DNA of 64,000 nt from Tuctoria greenei (GCA_036927565.1 JAYESD010000001.1:291039560-291103559); one strand, 5' to 3'. Positions 11,963 to 23,600 are shown, counted from the stretch's first letter. Notes: generated by a model not told the origin, from the letters alone. Made by a program: numbers and translations.

Positions 11963-12428
11963 AAGCGTAAAGAGTCCTCAAACCGTGCGTACTTTCCGTC
12001 TTAAGTAAGCCTCCGCGAAGTTTGGATGGAAACCACAACGAGAGCGAAGTCACTTTTTAAAAGTCTACCCCATCAATGACGAATGGGCCCGGGCCACCCT
12101 GACGAAGAAATCGAAGTTCTTACCCTAGGCAAACCGTTGTCATGATGGGCGGCGAGAAACCCAAAGGCGGCACCCTGACAAGGCGCTCGGAACCGATACG
12201 GTTTTTGTATTGGGAACTGACGACCTTCAATTGCGTGAGATCTGCACTCAAAGATCTCATCCGTCACATTCATAACAAGCCACGCGGCGATGGTTTAATC
12301 CCGGACCATTGCCCCAACGGCACATCAGAAGACTTTTGAAGTCGAAGTGCGGGAATCAAGGATGGCCGCACCTCTGGTAGAATAACTTAACCCAAAGGGT
12401 TCCTCCCAGAGGTGGGCCCGGGGGCCAC

Positions 12429-13276
12429 TGTCGGTACCCTGCGTACCGGGTACCCCACGATACCGCAAGAAGTGCAAGAGAGTTCTGCCTATCAAAGTTG
12501 AAGGTCTCCTCAGGCCCCACATGTCACACTACACCGGACCCGCACCCTTCATATGGGAAGCTCCAGGGTTGACACGTGCAATGTAAGTCTGAAAATAAAC
12601 TCCCAACATAGGAAAGTTCCACTGTTAACACGTGTACAATAACCCTAGACCTGACCCCCGAGCAGAGGGGAGCTCCAGGGTCGACACGTGTATAGCGGTT
12701 TCGGAGCTACCTCCCCGCAAGGGAAAGCTCCAAAGCTGCCACTTGTGGAGCCTCCGGACCTTCATCACCAACGAATACATTGGCGGATCTCATCCAACAC
12801 GAACATTCAAGGGACAGTTAAAGCGGCAGTTATAAGACCTGATTACGTGTCATTAATGTTGTATTAATGATGTACGATCAAAACACTATTAATAGGGTTA
12901 ACGTAGCCATTAAGGCACATTATCACACAATTAACCATGCTTAATATCCATAGACAATGTATTAGGTTATTAAATACGCCATGCCACATGTCGGGCCGAG
13001 CAAGCATTGTAACGGTCAGTTCTTGGACTATAAAAAAACTGAGCCACATGATACAGAGGGGAGACCCAGGCTGAGCCAGACACTACGCTTCCTAGTGATT
13101 CTCAATACAACAACACACACCCCGTGGAGTAGGGTATTACCCTCAGGCGGCCCGAACCACGTAAATCTCTCGTGTCACCATCTTGTTCTTGATCTCTGCG
13201 TGCCCCAACCGAAACAAGAACCTCTGCGGGCTACATTTGGTGGTACCAGGGGAAGTGTCATTGCCACACTTTGACA
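12429..13276 (+). repeat. Retand-1 3' LTR (848 bp)
   Basis: It starts TGTCGGTACCC after the purine-rich GGTGGGCCCGGGGGCCAC and ends CACTTTGACA. Four subrepeats of 55-56 bp place CACGTG at 12573, 12629 and 12685 and CACTTG at 12740. A TATA-like TATAAAAA is at about 13029, followed by the conserved block CCCGTGGAGTAGGGTATTAC near the 3' end that all Retand-type LTRs here share. Confidence 0.92.
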
Positions 13277-14120
13277 AGATTGAAGATGCTAGCATATAGG
13301 TAGCCAACGGATTCTCTTGACGATGGACAACATATGGGTGAAAGCATTGTTCTTCAAACTGTCAAAGAGTTTGTTAGAACAGTGATCTCAAAGTTTAGAA
13401 GAGAGTTTCTTCGACCACCTATAGAGTGTCCGAATTGCAGCATATCTTATCTGTGAACGAGGCTCGTGGCTTTCCTGGAATGATAGGCGACATCGACTGC
13501 ATGCACTGGGAGTGGGAGAAGTGTCCTACGGGTTGGGCAGGAGTACAAGGGTCACAAGGACAAGCCAACACTTATATTAGAGGTGGTAGCAACTCAAGAT
13601 TTGAGAATTTGGCATGCATTTTTCGCGTTTCCAGGATCTCATAATGACATCAATGTGTTGCAACATTAACCTGTTTTGATGATTTAGCTAATGGAAAGAT
13701 GTCGCCTATTGGGTTCATTGTTAATGGTAATCTGTACAGCCTTGGATACTACCTTTCTGATGGGATTTATCCTGATCGTGCCACTTTGGTTAAAAGCATT
13801 AGTGCACCGGTTAGCAACAAGCAAAAAGTGTATGCAGCACAACAGAAAGCAAAAAGTGTATGCACCGGTTAGCTTTTGAAGTTCTTCAGGTAAAGTGGAA
13901 GATTTTGCATAAGTCTGCTCGATTATCGAACCAAATCAACCTCAACTCCATCGTGCGGGCTTGTGCCATACTCCACAACATGATTGTGGAGGATGAATGT
14001 GGTGTCCAACTTCCCAACATGCATCCTTCTGAGTGGCTAGGTGTTGAAAACCCAGAAGTTACACCACTACGGTCTCTACCCGGCATTGAAGAGTTTGTTG
14101 AGTCATATTCGATGATTTAA
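13277..14120 (+). pseudogene. PIF/Harbinger transposase remnant (DDE_Tnp_4 type)
   Basis: The plus strand encodes in broken frames the C-terminal two thirds of a PIF/Harbinger transposase. Visible are M-L-A-Y and M-G-E-S near 13290-13345, the first catalytic Asp in G-D-I-D-C-M-H-W-E-W (about 13485-13515), the second in S-H-N-D-I-N-V-L (about 13640-13660), Y-Y-L-S-D-G-I-Y-P-D (13750-13780), and the C-terminal A-C-A-I-L-H-N-M-I-V-E-D-E (13960-14000), ending TAA at 14118. The third catalytic residue, Glu of the usual V-E-R-A-F-G block, is missing: a local duplication of CAAAAAGTGTATGCA near 13820-13866 replaces it. Frameshifts and a stop at 13661 confirm decay. The 5' part is cut by the Retand-1 LTR ending at 13276. 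Confidence 0.88.
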
Positions 14121-15596
14121 TACAAAGTTACTGCACTCTCACTTAAAAATGATCTTGTAGAACACTTGTGGACTCTATATGGTTCTGCATCCGACCATTT
14201 TTCTCACTAGTAATGTGTCATTAAGGAGGAGAATCAGTAGATATTTTGTTGGAGATTACTGTGGCTAAAGCTCTGAAACATGGTAGTTTTATTTTGTTTC
14301 CTACTGATGCAATGTACTTAGTTTCAATCTCTAGTTGGAGATTACTAGAGATTGCACAAAACTGTACTTAATTTCAGTCTCTAAACTTATTATCCCAGTT
14401 TTGCAACAAAATTAATTAAGAGATGGTGACTTCACGATTGTTCATCGGCATAGATTTTCTACTTTAGTTGCTTGTTTTTCTTTCTCTAGTGTTCATCCTT
14501 TTGTGTGGATCACTGTACTGTATCCATGAATTTCTATCTATGTATCCCGGTTGTGTGTCTCCTTATTTTGCTTCTGATGAGAAATCCAAACTGCAACAGT
14601 TATCATTTTGCTGCATCCGCCTTTCTTGTTGTTTCTGCCGTTAAACCCAATGCCGACGACAAGGTGAACAATCAAAATACACTCTTATGGTATTGTTGAT
14701 GAAGATTGAAAGAGACTTGTAGATTGTCTCTTGGACTTGTACGTCTCTGAATGAGTTTTTGACAGGGAGTAGAGATTTAACATACCTTCAATAACCAATA
14801 GCAAAGCAAACCTACTTGATCTACATACATCCACCCAGGCACACCCAGCTGCCAACCATCACAAACTTGTTACAGCTGTGTTGTACTGTCCCCAGCGCTT
14901 ACGTGGAGTGCAGTGCACACCAGACAGTGAGCTCATCCACATCCTATTTACGGGTTACAGTACACCACAAGTTTGCACAAGCTAGTAGTAAGTTCAGTTC
15001 AATAATTGAAATCATCAGTTCAGTTCATGTCCGTTTAACCACCAAGCCTGAAGTATCAAACCAGCACGTATCAGATTACAATCCAGATCAGTAAGGCACA
15101 TTATAATCATCAAAGAAGAAGCACACCCCTCATGCAAGAAGACAAATCCATATACCATTGTCCAGAATAACATGATTCATTCCAGAATTGAAATCCACAT
15201 GAAATGGTCCACAAAGTTCACAAAAACACACATGACACCGCATAGAACAGTACTAAAATGTAGCACACATAACATCACATAGTCCAGTACTAAAAAATAG
15301 TATTGCAGTCTAGAAGGCATAGTCTAGAAACAAACATAGTGTTGATTTTCATTATCTTGAAACATAGAAACATATTGTCATTCTTCATAATTATGAGGAA
15401 CGTATAGGCCTCTACGCTCCATTATCTTGTGTTGCATAAAAATATAGTACGCCCTGGCATGAGGTGCGAGCTTATCCGATTTACTGCAAGGCCGCTGCAG
15501 TATGCATGCATTCACAATTCTTGTGTATTCAACGGTATTAGTGTCTTGTTTTCTAAAAGCACGGTTGTCTCTAAGTGAGGCCAAGTTAGGCTAAGG
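14121..15596. other. Intergenic DNA, probable 3' part of the Harbinger remnant
   Basis: AT-rich sequence with no gene I can support. A 68-codon minus-strand frame (15378-15584) has no recognisable family. It may include untranslated or second-ORF remains of the Harbinger element, but no terminal repeat was found. Confidence 0.5.
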
Positions 15597-15961
15597 TTCT
15601 GTTTGGAACTTATAAAGCTAATTATTAACTAACTAATAATCTATTAGTTGGATTGAGCCAACTAATTATTATCTAGAGGTTGTTTGAAACTCATACCTAA
15701 TTATTAGGTTGCTAGAGGCAATTGACCGTAGTGCCTCTACGTTTTTGTTTCTGTAACGGGAGAAGAGGGAGGGAGCACAGAGAGCAAGGGTAGAATGGAG
15801 ATTAACCAACAATTAGCTGGGATTAGTTGGGTTGGACCAACTAATGAGTTTATTGTTAGCTGAGGACTTTGCTAATAATTAATTATGCTATTAGCTATCC
15901 TGTTTGGAACTCCTATAGCTATTTTTAGCAGCAAACAATAATCTAGGAGTTCTAAACAGGG
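15597..15961. mobile_element. MITE-like element with CTGTTTGGAACT ends
   Basis: The left end CTGTTTGGAACT (15599) and the inverted right end CTGTTTAGAACT (read on minus from 15960) form imperfect terminal inverted repeats around 365 bp rich in AATTATTA and CTAATTATT palindromes. A second internal copy of CTGTTTGGAACTCCTA (about 15899-15914) pairs with the right end to make a shorter hairpin of about 62 bp. No clear target duplication is visible, so family assignment (hAT- or Tourist-like) is open. Confidence 0.55.
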
Positions 15962-17640
15962 CAGATGCCTGCATCACGGCTCCTGCTCTCATTCCCTGCC
16001 ACCAGATGGCGCTCGCCCATCCCTAGACTCCCGCTCCCCTCTTTCAGACGCCGCCCATCCAATCTAGGCCGATATAATTCCCCACGCCACCGCACGCCCT
16101 CGCATCGATGGCCCGTCGCGTGACCCTGGTAGCTGCGTTGCTGCGCCCGCTACCATCGCACTGCAGCGCTCCGCCAGCCGCCAAGTCTTCGTCCTCCGCG
16201 CTCCCTTATGTGTCGTGTCTTTGTGCTTTCCAGACCGCTATGCTGCCGCACGGCGAACTGCTCTTAGCCACTGCCTCTTGGCGAGCTGCGCCGCCCTGCC
16301 CCCAATGATCATATCCGGAGGTTGGAGTTGGACCGGTTTTTGTTTTTGTATGTTATTTTGATTTTCAATTTTTCATTCTCAAAACCGAATTTTGAAAAAT
16401 ACCAAAAGACCAAATCGAATTTCTCGGTTAACTGAATGTCCATTCCTAGTCTTTGTCACTTGCCCTCGCGCGGCCACGGCATCAGAGATGGTGAGACCAC
16501 TTTTAGTATTTACATTTTTCTGTAAACTAAATTATTGCTTGCAATTTTTATATTATTTTATAGAGTTCATGTGTCGTGAAAAAATATTGTAGGTATGATC
16601 ATTCACGATACGTCTTAAAAAGTTAGTCATCCAATATCCCGAATATGTATAAGATGAACTTTCTGTTTTGCAAATGTTGGAATAAAAGGTATGTATTTGT
16701 GTCTTTTGGTGCACGTCTTTGTATTTGGTGTTTTTTTTGCAAATTTATGTTTTATAAACATCCGACATTTACCTTCAATGGAGGTTATGATTGCATTATT
16801 ACAATTGATTCTCAGAAACGATTAGTACATCTGTACGCAAGACATAGGAGCCCACATACAACTTGGAATGGTGTCGAATTGCTTTCAGGTTCAATCAACA
16901 AACAATGATGAATATGGTATTAGAACAATGATCCACTGCTCATAAGTGTTAGTTCCTCTGTTTGTTATGGCATCTCATTCATGATCTGTCATTCTTAACA
17001 GCGGTAGTGACGTCATCGCAATTGACGAACTGGCCAAGGAATCAAAAAGATAGAATCGGGATTTGAAGAGGAAGAAGAAGAACCCAACGGCATCGACGAG
17101 ATCAGAAAGTCTGATAAGAGTGTGAAGCGGCAGTAGCACAGAGCCTAGTTGAATGAGGCCCAAGAGGGGTGCCGTGTAAATTTATTTATTTTCTTAAAAA
17201 ATGTGAAAAGGTAGACCAAAACTTCTGTAAAAGTAGATAAAATATTTCATAAAAAATCCGGACCAAAGAATGTACAAAATTTAAAGAAAAACTATATAAA
17301 AATAGAAAGTAGACTAGAACATTTTTTTAAAAAAAATAAAGTTGTGGAGACGTCGAAAAGGGACCGCTATTGGGGTTGGTAAAACAAATCACGAGATTAG
17401 AGGGATCGACCAGAATGCAAAAAACTATTTTGTGCAAATGTATAAAAGCTTTCTCAGTTCGCACGACCTTCATACTATAGGCATTGCAGTTTTTCACTTA
17501 AAATCTTCCACTGATGACATTGTTTATATTTTATTTTTTAAATTTGTGTTATCAAGTGTAGGAGTTTGCGTGAAAAATACAGTAACAGTATGGTATGGTG
17601 TTCTCTAGAAATTTTTTTTTACATGATTGTAATGTAAGAG
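15962..17640. other. Intergenic; short GC-rich island then AT-rich DNA
   Basis: Positions 15965-16310 are GC-rich and hold a 66-codon frame (16108-16308) with no recognisable domain, likely chance. The rest to 17640 is AT-rich and shows no gene, repeat or RNA that I can support. Confidence 0.5.
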
Positions 17641-18275
17641 TTGTTTACACCCTTTGATGTCGAGCTAAAATTAGGAGTGTCCCATGGAGATGGCACATCA
17701 GCACATGTTTATAACATCGTTACAGGCCTTGGGCCGCACATGGTCCTCTTTCTCATTTATCCCACCGGCCCAACTCGTCCACGCCGACTCGTGGCGTCGT
17801 TTCAAACCTTACCGTTGGACGACACGGCGCGACATTGCCGCAGAGGCGCGCGGCGCTCGCTGCTCGTGAGCCATCCTACCGGTGGCGAGGGAGCGGCGAG
17901 GCGAGGTGCGTGGTTTCCTGCCTTGCATTGATTTCCTCTCTCCGTGGCAACCAGGGACAGACTACATCGATCGGCTCGGACAATCCATCGTCGATTCGCG
18001 TGCATTAAATTTCCAAGATTTCAGGTCGGGATTATGCGGTGAAAAGGGGGGAAGAAATCACGAGTTCGGATCGCATCTCCGCAAGAATTTCCCAAGCTGC
18101 GAACTTTCTCCACCGCCTTTTTCCCCGCGCGCATTTTTGGTATCTTCCACCTCCACATATACGCAGGCCTCGGCGCCTTGCAATCTTTCCATCCAAACCA
18201 AGAGAAAGTCGAGAAGCCAAGAAACCAAGAAGAGCCTGCCGTTCATCGAGAGAAGAGGGGACCGCGGGGGCGGCC
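17641..18275 (+). promoter_or_regulatory. 5' flank of the MADS-box gene
   Basis: Sequence composition switches from AT-rich to GC-rich near 17760 and stays so into the gene. No unambiguous TATA box is seen. A pyrimidine-rich leader with CCACATATACGC near 18151 and an A/G-rich AACCAAGAGAAAG leader just before the ATG fit a plant 5' untranslated region. Start and size of the promoter are inferred. Confidence 0.35.
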
Positions 18276-18893
18276 ATGGAACCGACAAGGCAAGAAGTTG
18301 AGGCGCCGGCAATGGCGCCGCGGCCCAAGAGGCAGAGCCAGGGGAAGCAGCGCATCCAGATCCGCTTCATCGACAACAAGGACCGTCGCCAGGTGACCCT
18401 CTCCAAGCGACGCAAGGGGCTCTTCAAGAAGGCCAGCGAGCTCTCCCAGCTCTGCGGCGCGCGCGTCGCCGTCATCGTCTTCTCCGAGAGGGGAAAGGCG
18501 TTCGCGATCGGCTCCCCCTCCGTCGACGATGTGCTCCGCGCCTACGCCCCGCTCCCCGGCGACGACGACGACTGGCTCCTCCAGGATGACGACGACGCCG
18601 CCGCCGCCGCCGCCGACTGCCGCGCTGCGGTGGAGGCGGCGCTGCGGCAGACAGAGGAGACCAAGGCGCTCGTAAAGGCCGAGCAGGCGCGGATGGACGC
18701 AATCGGGGAGAAGGTGATGCAGGCCATGGCCGGAAAGCGGTTCTGGTGGGAGGCGGACGTGAACCAGCTCGGCGAGGCGGAGCTGCCGGAGTTTGCCAGG
18801 GCGCTCCAGCGGCTGAGAGACAACGTGCAGCGCCACGCCGACCAGAGGAGTTCTGCTGCTCATTCTCCGCCGCCTCCGCTGCTGCTTCAGTAG
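18276..18893 (+). CDS. Type I (Malpha, AGL62-like) MADS-box transcription factor, 205 aa
   Basis: An uninterrupted intronless frame encodes a MADS DNA-binding domain at about residues 20-80 with the family landmarks R-Q-V-T-L-S-K-R-R-K-G-L-F-K-K-A-S-E-L, L-C-G-A-R-V-A-V-I-V-F-S, and the Malpha-typical F-A-I-G-S-P-S-V-D-D-V following it. An acidic D/A-rich linker (about 95-113) and a helical C-terminal region with a coiled-coil-like stretch (about 114-190) follow. The product should act in the nucleus binding CArG-type sites, probably as a dimer; in plants Malpha genes often act in female gametophyte or endosperm, but that role is inferred. ATG 18276 is chosen for its context GCGGCCATGG and because it begins just before the domain; the frame is open upstream to 18039 but that stretch has no conservation signal. 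Codons are very GC-rich. Its nearest neighbour, CDKF-1, converges on it. Confidence 0.92.
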   Translation: MEPTRQEVEAPAMAPRPKRQSQGKQRIQIRFIDNKDRRQVTLSKRRKGLFKKASELSQLCGARVAVIVFSERGKAFAIGSPSVDDVLRAYAPLPGDDDDWLLQDDDDAAAAAADCRAAVEAALRQTEETKALVKAEQARMDAIGEKVMQAMAGKRFWWEADVNQLGEAELPEFARALQRLRDNVQRHADQRSSAAHSPPPPLLLQ

Positions 18894-19053
18894 CGGCGGC
18901 GGCTCTCCCCGCGTTCAAAGCTGTCCTTTTTTGTGCTTAGATTAGTATGATTACCATCCCGAGGACAAATTTAGAAAAGTAGGACCCCCCTGCAGATTGG
19001 AATTTGTGATTTAGCAGCGACTGTCGCAGTACGATGTCCAATTGCTTCTATTG

Positions 19054-19059
19054 AATAAA
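19054..19059 (+). terminator. Candidate polyadenylation signal of the MADS-box gene
   Basis: AATAAA lies 161 bp after the stop codon at 18891-18893 in AT-rich DNA, a normal distance for a plant 3' end. Confidence 0.5.
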
Positions 19060-19649
19060 GACATCTAACGCACTTCTGATGGAAGATTTCTCACCAGTAC
19101 TTGATGCTTCGTACGATCTCATGGCTTGCTGTTTGAGTTGTGTTTTTTGTATGATCTCGCCATTTTTTGACATATCAAATTTTTTGTTAAATACTAACAA
19201 TTGTAAGAAAACACGATCCATCTCAAACATTGAAATCCTGTTTTAAGATACTAGCGTGAATTTGGAGCTCTCTCAGCACAAGTTCAGCTAGCAAGGGGAA
19301 TTTCTTCTACTGAAATGTACAAACTGGAGGCTGAAGATTCAGTTGAAGCCCCAGTTTTGAATGGAGGTCTTGAAAGGTCTGAACTATGATGTACACAGCT
19401 CACCTGATCGCAATACTATCGAGCTGTGAAATACACAGTTACTTTTAATCAGTAGTTTTATCTAGATAAAGGTAACTATTTATGAATTTTCTAGATTTTC
19501 AAAGGACTATTTATAAAAAATGTTTTTTACAATATTTTAAACAATGGTGTTTGTAGAGACAACCTCTCAAAAACTTTGTTCTATCATGCATGTATTAAAT
19601 AGGATTTTCAGTTAGATTGATTTTAAGGCTAAACAATGTTATTTCAGTG

Positions 19650-19720
19650 CTGATAATCATCCCAGTTGCACATAAACATACCTTCTCAGATAATTTAACT
19701 ACATCCATTATTGCTACGAG
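19650..19720. repeat. Direct repeat of about 71 bp, copy 1
   Basis: Begins CTGATAATCATCCCAG and ends TTATTGCTACGAG; matches 20409-20480 at roughly 80 percent. The hAT-like element at 19721-20396 lies between the copies. Confidence 0.85.
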
Positions 19721-20404
19721 CAGTGTTGTCCAGGCGTCTCCTAGGCGTCCAGGCGGTCAGCGGTGGACGCCATGAAGCCTCGCCTCGTCTAGACACACCA
19801 AGTCGCCCCGTCTAGAACGGCCAGGCGTCGCCATAGTGTCTAGGCGTAGTGTCCAGGCGAATGCCTGGGGTGCCAACCGGACGGGGGAGCACGGGGCAGA
19901 GGGGGAGGGGCCTAGCCGGCGCCACCGAGCCTGTCGTCACCATTGTCGGAGGAGGGAGCAGAGGCAGGCCAGAGATGCGGCACGGCGCGGCGGGCGAAGG
20001 ACGGCGGTGCGATGCAGCAGACGGCGGCACAGGGCAGGGGATGAAAGAGCGGCGCGGACGAAGGCTCGCTTGCGCAGCGCAGATCGAACGACTAGATAAG
20101 CACTTAGGGTTGGAATTTTCTATTGGGCCTGATGGGCCTTTTCTTGAACATCCCTCACCCTCACCCGACCAGCCGCCGCCTGCCTCTGCTCCCGAGCCGT
20201 GCTCGAGGCTGCGCGCTCGCGCCCGCCGTCCCTGTCCCGGCGGCCGTCCCACCCCTTCCCTCTCCCTCCGGCGTGTCGCCTCCACTGTCTCCTCCCCTCC
20301 CCTGCTTTCCCTCGCCTGGCGCTTGCCTAGGCGCCCGCCTAGGCGTCCAGTCGGCCGGCGGGCGCCTAGGCATCCAGGTGAGGATTTACAACATTGGCTA
20401 CGAG
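19713..20404. repeat. 8-bp target-site duplication GCTACGAG flanking the hAT-like element
   Basis: GCTACGAG occurs exactly at 19713-19720 and 20397-20404, directly bordering the inverted ends of the element. Eight base pairs is the hallmark length for hAT transposons. Confidence 0.9.
19721..20396. mobile_element. Non-autonomous hAT-like transposon (676 bp)
   Basis: The element starts CAGTGTTGTCC and ends with the inverse of CAATGTTGTAA, giving short imperfect terminal inverted repeats, and is flanked by the 8-bp duplication GCTACGAG. Both subterminal regions repeat CAGGCG/CCTAGGCG motifs in both orientations (for example 19730-19760 and 20320-20370), a dense subterminal array such as hAT transposases bind. 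The core is GC-rich with no transposase domain, so mobilisation would need a partner element. Confidence 0.85.
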
Positions 20405-20408
20405 AGTT

Positions 20409-20480
20409 CTGATAATTATCCCAGTTGCCACATCAACATCCGTCCTCATGTGATTTAACTACTTCCATTATTACTACGAG
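20409..20480. repeat. Direct repeat of about 72 bp, copy 2
   Basis: CTGATAATTATCCCAG to TTATTACTACGAG, partner of 19650-19720. The two were adjacent before the hAT insertion. Confidence 0.85.
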
Positions 20481-20675
20481 AAAGCTGGTTCTGTTGTACA
20501 AACAATTCTCACAATTCATGAATACTCTCAATTTTTGATCTCTTAACATCCCATACAACATGGCCCAAAAACTTTGATCTCTGCCTGAAAATTCACCTGC
20601 CCTAGCAATGAGCGTAGATCTCTGCCTGAAGAATTTTAGACCTCATACAATGTAGTCTCCATGGATCTTTCTTCA

Positions 20676-23600
20676 TCAGGAAAAGCGTATGCTGAAACCC
20701 TTGTCAGTTTTGGATACATCCATGGTACCAAATTCGTCAAAGTCTGAATCCGAACCAACATCCCTGTTATTTGCCCATTCTTCAATAGAGCTGTCGTCAT
20801 CATCATCCTTTGAGACCGGAACATGTAATCCTTCTATAGGTGCAGGCAAGGGTTCTTCCATGAAGTAGGGATCATTCAACAGGTCAACTGCACTGGCCCT
20901 CTTTGCTGGGTCATAGCAAATCAGCTGTTTTATGATACTAACCTCAGAAGCAGATCTATTAGGCAAACATGCTTCAAGACCTATCGGCTTCTGAACCTTA
21001 CTAAAGAAAATTTTGTTGTAGTCTGGTAAATTTGAACAGCCTGGAAAGGTTTCTTCTGTTATATTGCCCAGGACACCAATTATTCTACTAATCTGATCTA
21101 TATCAGATATCCCTGGGAATATAGGCTCTAAATTTAGCAGCTCAGCCAAAATACAGCCTAGTGACCAGAGGTCAATCTCCAGTCCGTAGTTTGTTGATCC
21201 ATATAGGAGCTCAGGAGCCCTGAACCACCTTGTACCAACACAGGATGTGTAGGCACCAGACTCTTCCCCCATTCCTTCAAAATCATATGAGTAAGAGGCT
21301 CGGAATGGATCATCTTCAATGTCTCCTGTGCTGCATGTGGCAAGACATGATGCATTTCCATCTTGCAGGCTCATTTTGTCAACATCACTGGATTTGTCCT
21401 GGAGTTGGTCCAGCTCATGTAGGTAGTCAGCTGCAGTGAGAGTCTCTGGCTCCTGATCTACATGAATGTCAGATCCACGAGATGGTTCCTCATCTGCCCC
21501 TTGTAACTCTGCTTGTTGTTGTGAAACCCAAGGCTCTACACCAGAACTTTCTTCACATGGCTGCATATCTTGGTAAGCAAGACCTGTCTGCTGAAGTATC
21601 CTGGCCTGGGACAAAAAGGAAGGTTTATAAAATTCAAATCCAAACCAACTGAAGCAGTTGATAGTCACACAGATATCACAAAAGTTCAGAATAGAGAACT
21701 ACTTCACTAGAACTCGAAGAATTTCCATCACTAGCCAACATCATCAAGACAGTAACAAACTGAGACTAGTATACTTGCATGTGGGAAAGCAAAAAGCATA
21801 ACTATTTTTGTGAATCAGAAATACCTTTTGCAGCTAAAAAAGGTTTCATGCTGACTACTTCAAAACATTTAGTATTTTAATATTCTCTTTTATCCTATGC
21901 AAATTCAATTGATTATGCATAGGCTGAACTGATGATGGTATGTAATAACGAGCATATGACGCCCGAGACCATAAGGTAGACCAAACAAAGAACTAAACAT
22001 GACATTGGCCTGGTGTTACCAGAAAGGCAGAAAACATAACACTGTCAAGCAGTATACAAGACATTCTATGAGCAACCTTTTTAGCTAGGGTGTGTCTAAA
22101 TTTCAGGTGCCAGAAATTTGGGAAAAAAATCAGGCAATGTGTAATTAACAACTAATTACTATTATTAGCAACTAATCATTGTGATTAAGCTATTAATTCT
22201 ATTTTATTTGACTATTTTATGGTCTATCAATCACAAAATTATTTTAGTTGATTATTTTACAATTAACATAATCCTTACATATTAATTAAACTAATGAGAG
22301 GATTAAAAAACCAGCCCCGCCGGAATGCTCGTCGGGCGCCTGAAATCGGCTAGCATTTCAGGCGCCTGACAGATAGTCTTTCTGTTTTAGCTAATATAAG
22401 AGCATTTGGTGACCTCATTAAGTTGGGCTTCCTTGTTCAACAAAAAGGTATATTACATGAGCACCAAACTGAACAAGATTTCTTTGAGTGACAAATGGTT
22501 AAACATTCGATAGACCAAAACATGTAGGATATGAAATAGATGTTTTTGACTGCCAACAACGTCCAACCTACCTTGAAAGCAGATGCACACCATCTATGAA
22601 CCCTCCACGAATCTTGTATAGATATTTAACCTAACTAACAAATGACTTTAAATGTTTTGTGTGATGTCTCCAAGATAGATGCAATTTAGAGGGACTGACA
22701 ATCTCACAAGCAGATCAAAGCTCCACATTTGCATACCCCTTTTTATAATCAAGTCGCTACAGGCATATAATTGCAGCTATCAGTTAGCACCTATTGTTGG
22801 ACACGATCAAATTACAAGAATATTGCTGCACCCATCTTTCACAACTTGTTTGGATCAACTTTGAATATTCTCGAATGTATGAAACGATAACAACGCCTGT
22901 CAGCAAGATGAACGTTTCCAGTGCCAAACATTTTTTTTCGAAAATGCATTCCAGTGCCAAACATAGAATTGTTACTTGCAAGCTACTCCCCTTTAACGTC
23001 CATACAGTAAATCACAAGTATGTTTCTACTCAAGTAATGATCCTAACAACTCATCCAACATATTGGAAAAATGAAGATCTTCAATCACCAATTACCATTC
23101 CATGTAACAACGAACCACATCCTATAAAAGGCAAGGGGGTTATCTGAACTACAAATCAAATCCAGCTATTACAATTTTCTATACAAATTCAGTCAAACTT
23201 ATCTCCATAGTTAAACCTCAACAAACCAGTGACATCATGATACCACAACAAATCGAAGTACCAGTTACCTCAAATCTACAGAAATCTCCTACCTTGGCTC
23301 ACGGAACAGGTAAAAGAGACAACTTGAATAGAAGAATCAATGATGAGTACAAAGTTTGAAGATATTAACCTGACCAAAGTCAGCGACTTTGAGCACCCCG
23401 TGCTCGGAGATGAGCAGGTTCGCCGGCTTGAGGTCGCGGTGCACGACGCCGGCGCGGTGGCACGCGGCGACGCCCTCGAGAACCTGCAGCATCCACCGCT
23501 TCAGCTGCGCGGCGGGTATTCTGGGCCCATCGGCGCGGCGCCTGGCGTCGCGCACGACGGCGGCGAGGTCGAGCGGGAGCCACTCGAGGACGAGGACGTC

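Larger units (their letters stand above)
1..13276 (+). mobile_element. Retand-1: right part of a Tat/Retand-like Ty3/gypsy element
   Basis: Only the 3' portion of this LTR retrotransposon lies in the window. It shows the end of an antisense ORF (1-515 and 9996-11962, minus strand), a short spacer with a purine-rich tract, and the 3' LTR (12429-13276). A complete Athila-like element (516-9995) sits inside the antisense ORF. Assignment to the Tat/Retand lineage rests on the antisense ORF with a Transposase_28-like domain between pol and the 3' LTR, and on close similarity to Retand-2, where gag-pol is visible. The element ends inside a PIF/Harbinger transposase coding region, so it inserted there; the right target-flank candidate is AGATT at 13277-13281. 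The gag-pol part and 5' LTR lie left of the window. Confidence 0.85.

Noticed and set aside
13277..13281. AGATT as proven target duplication of Retand-1
   Set aside because: The left flank is outside the window, so the pair cannot be confirmed.
16108..16308. 66-codon frame in a GC-rich island
   Set aside because: No family, no clear promoter or splice context, and chance frames are frequent in such composition.
18039..18275. 79-codon N-terminal extension of the MADS-box frame
   Set aside because: The frame is open by chance in GC-rich leader DNA; it lacks family similarity, and ATG 18276 has the better context and sits at the expected distance from the domain.
18472..18918. 148-codon Arg-rich frame on minus opposite the MADS gene
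   Set aside because: Shadow of a GC-rich coding strand; composition only, no domain.
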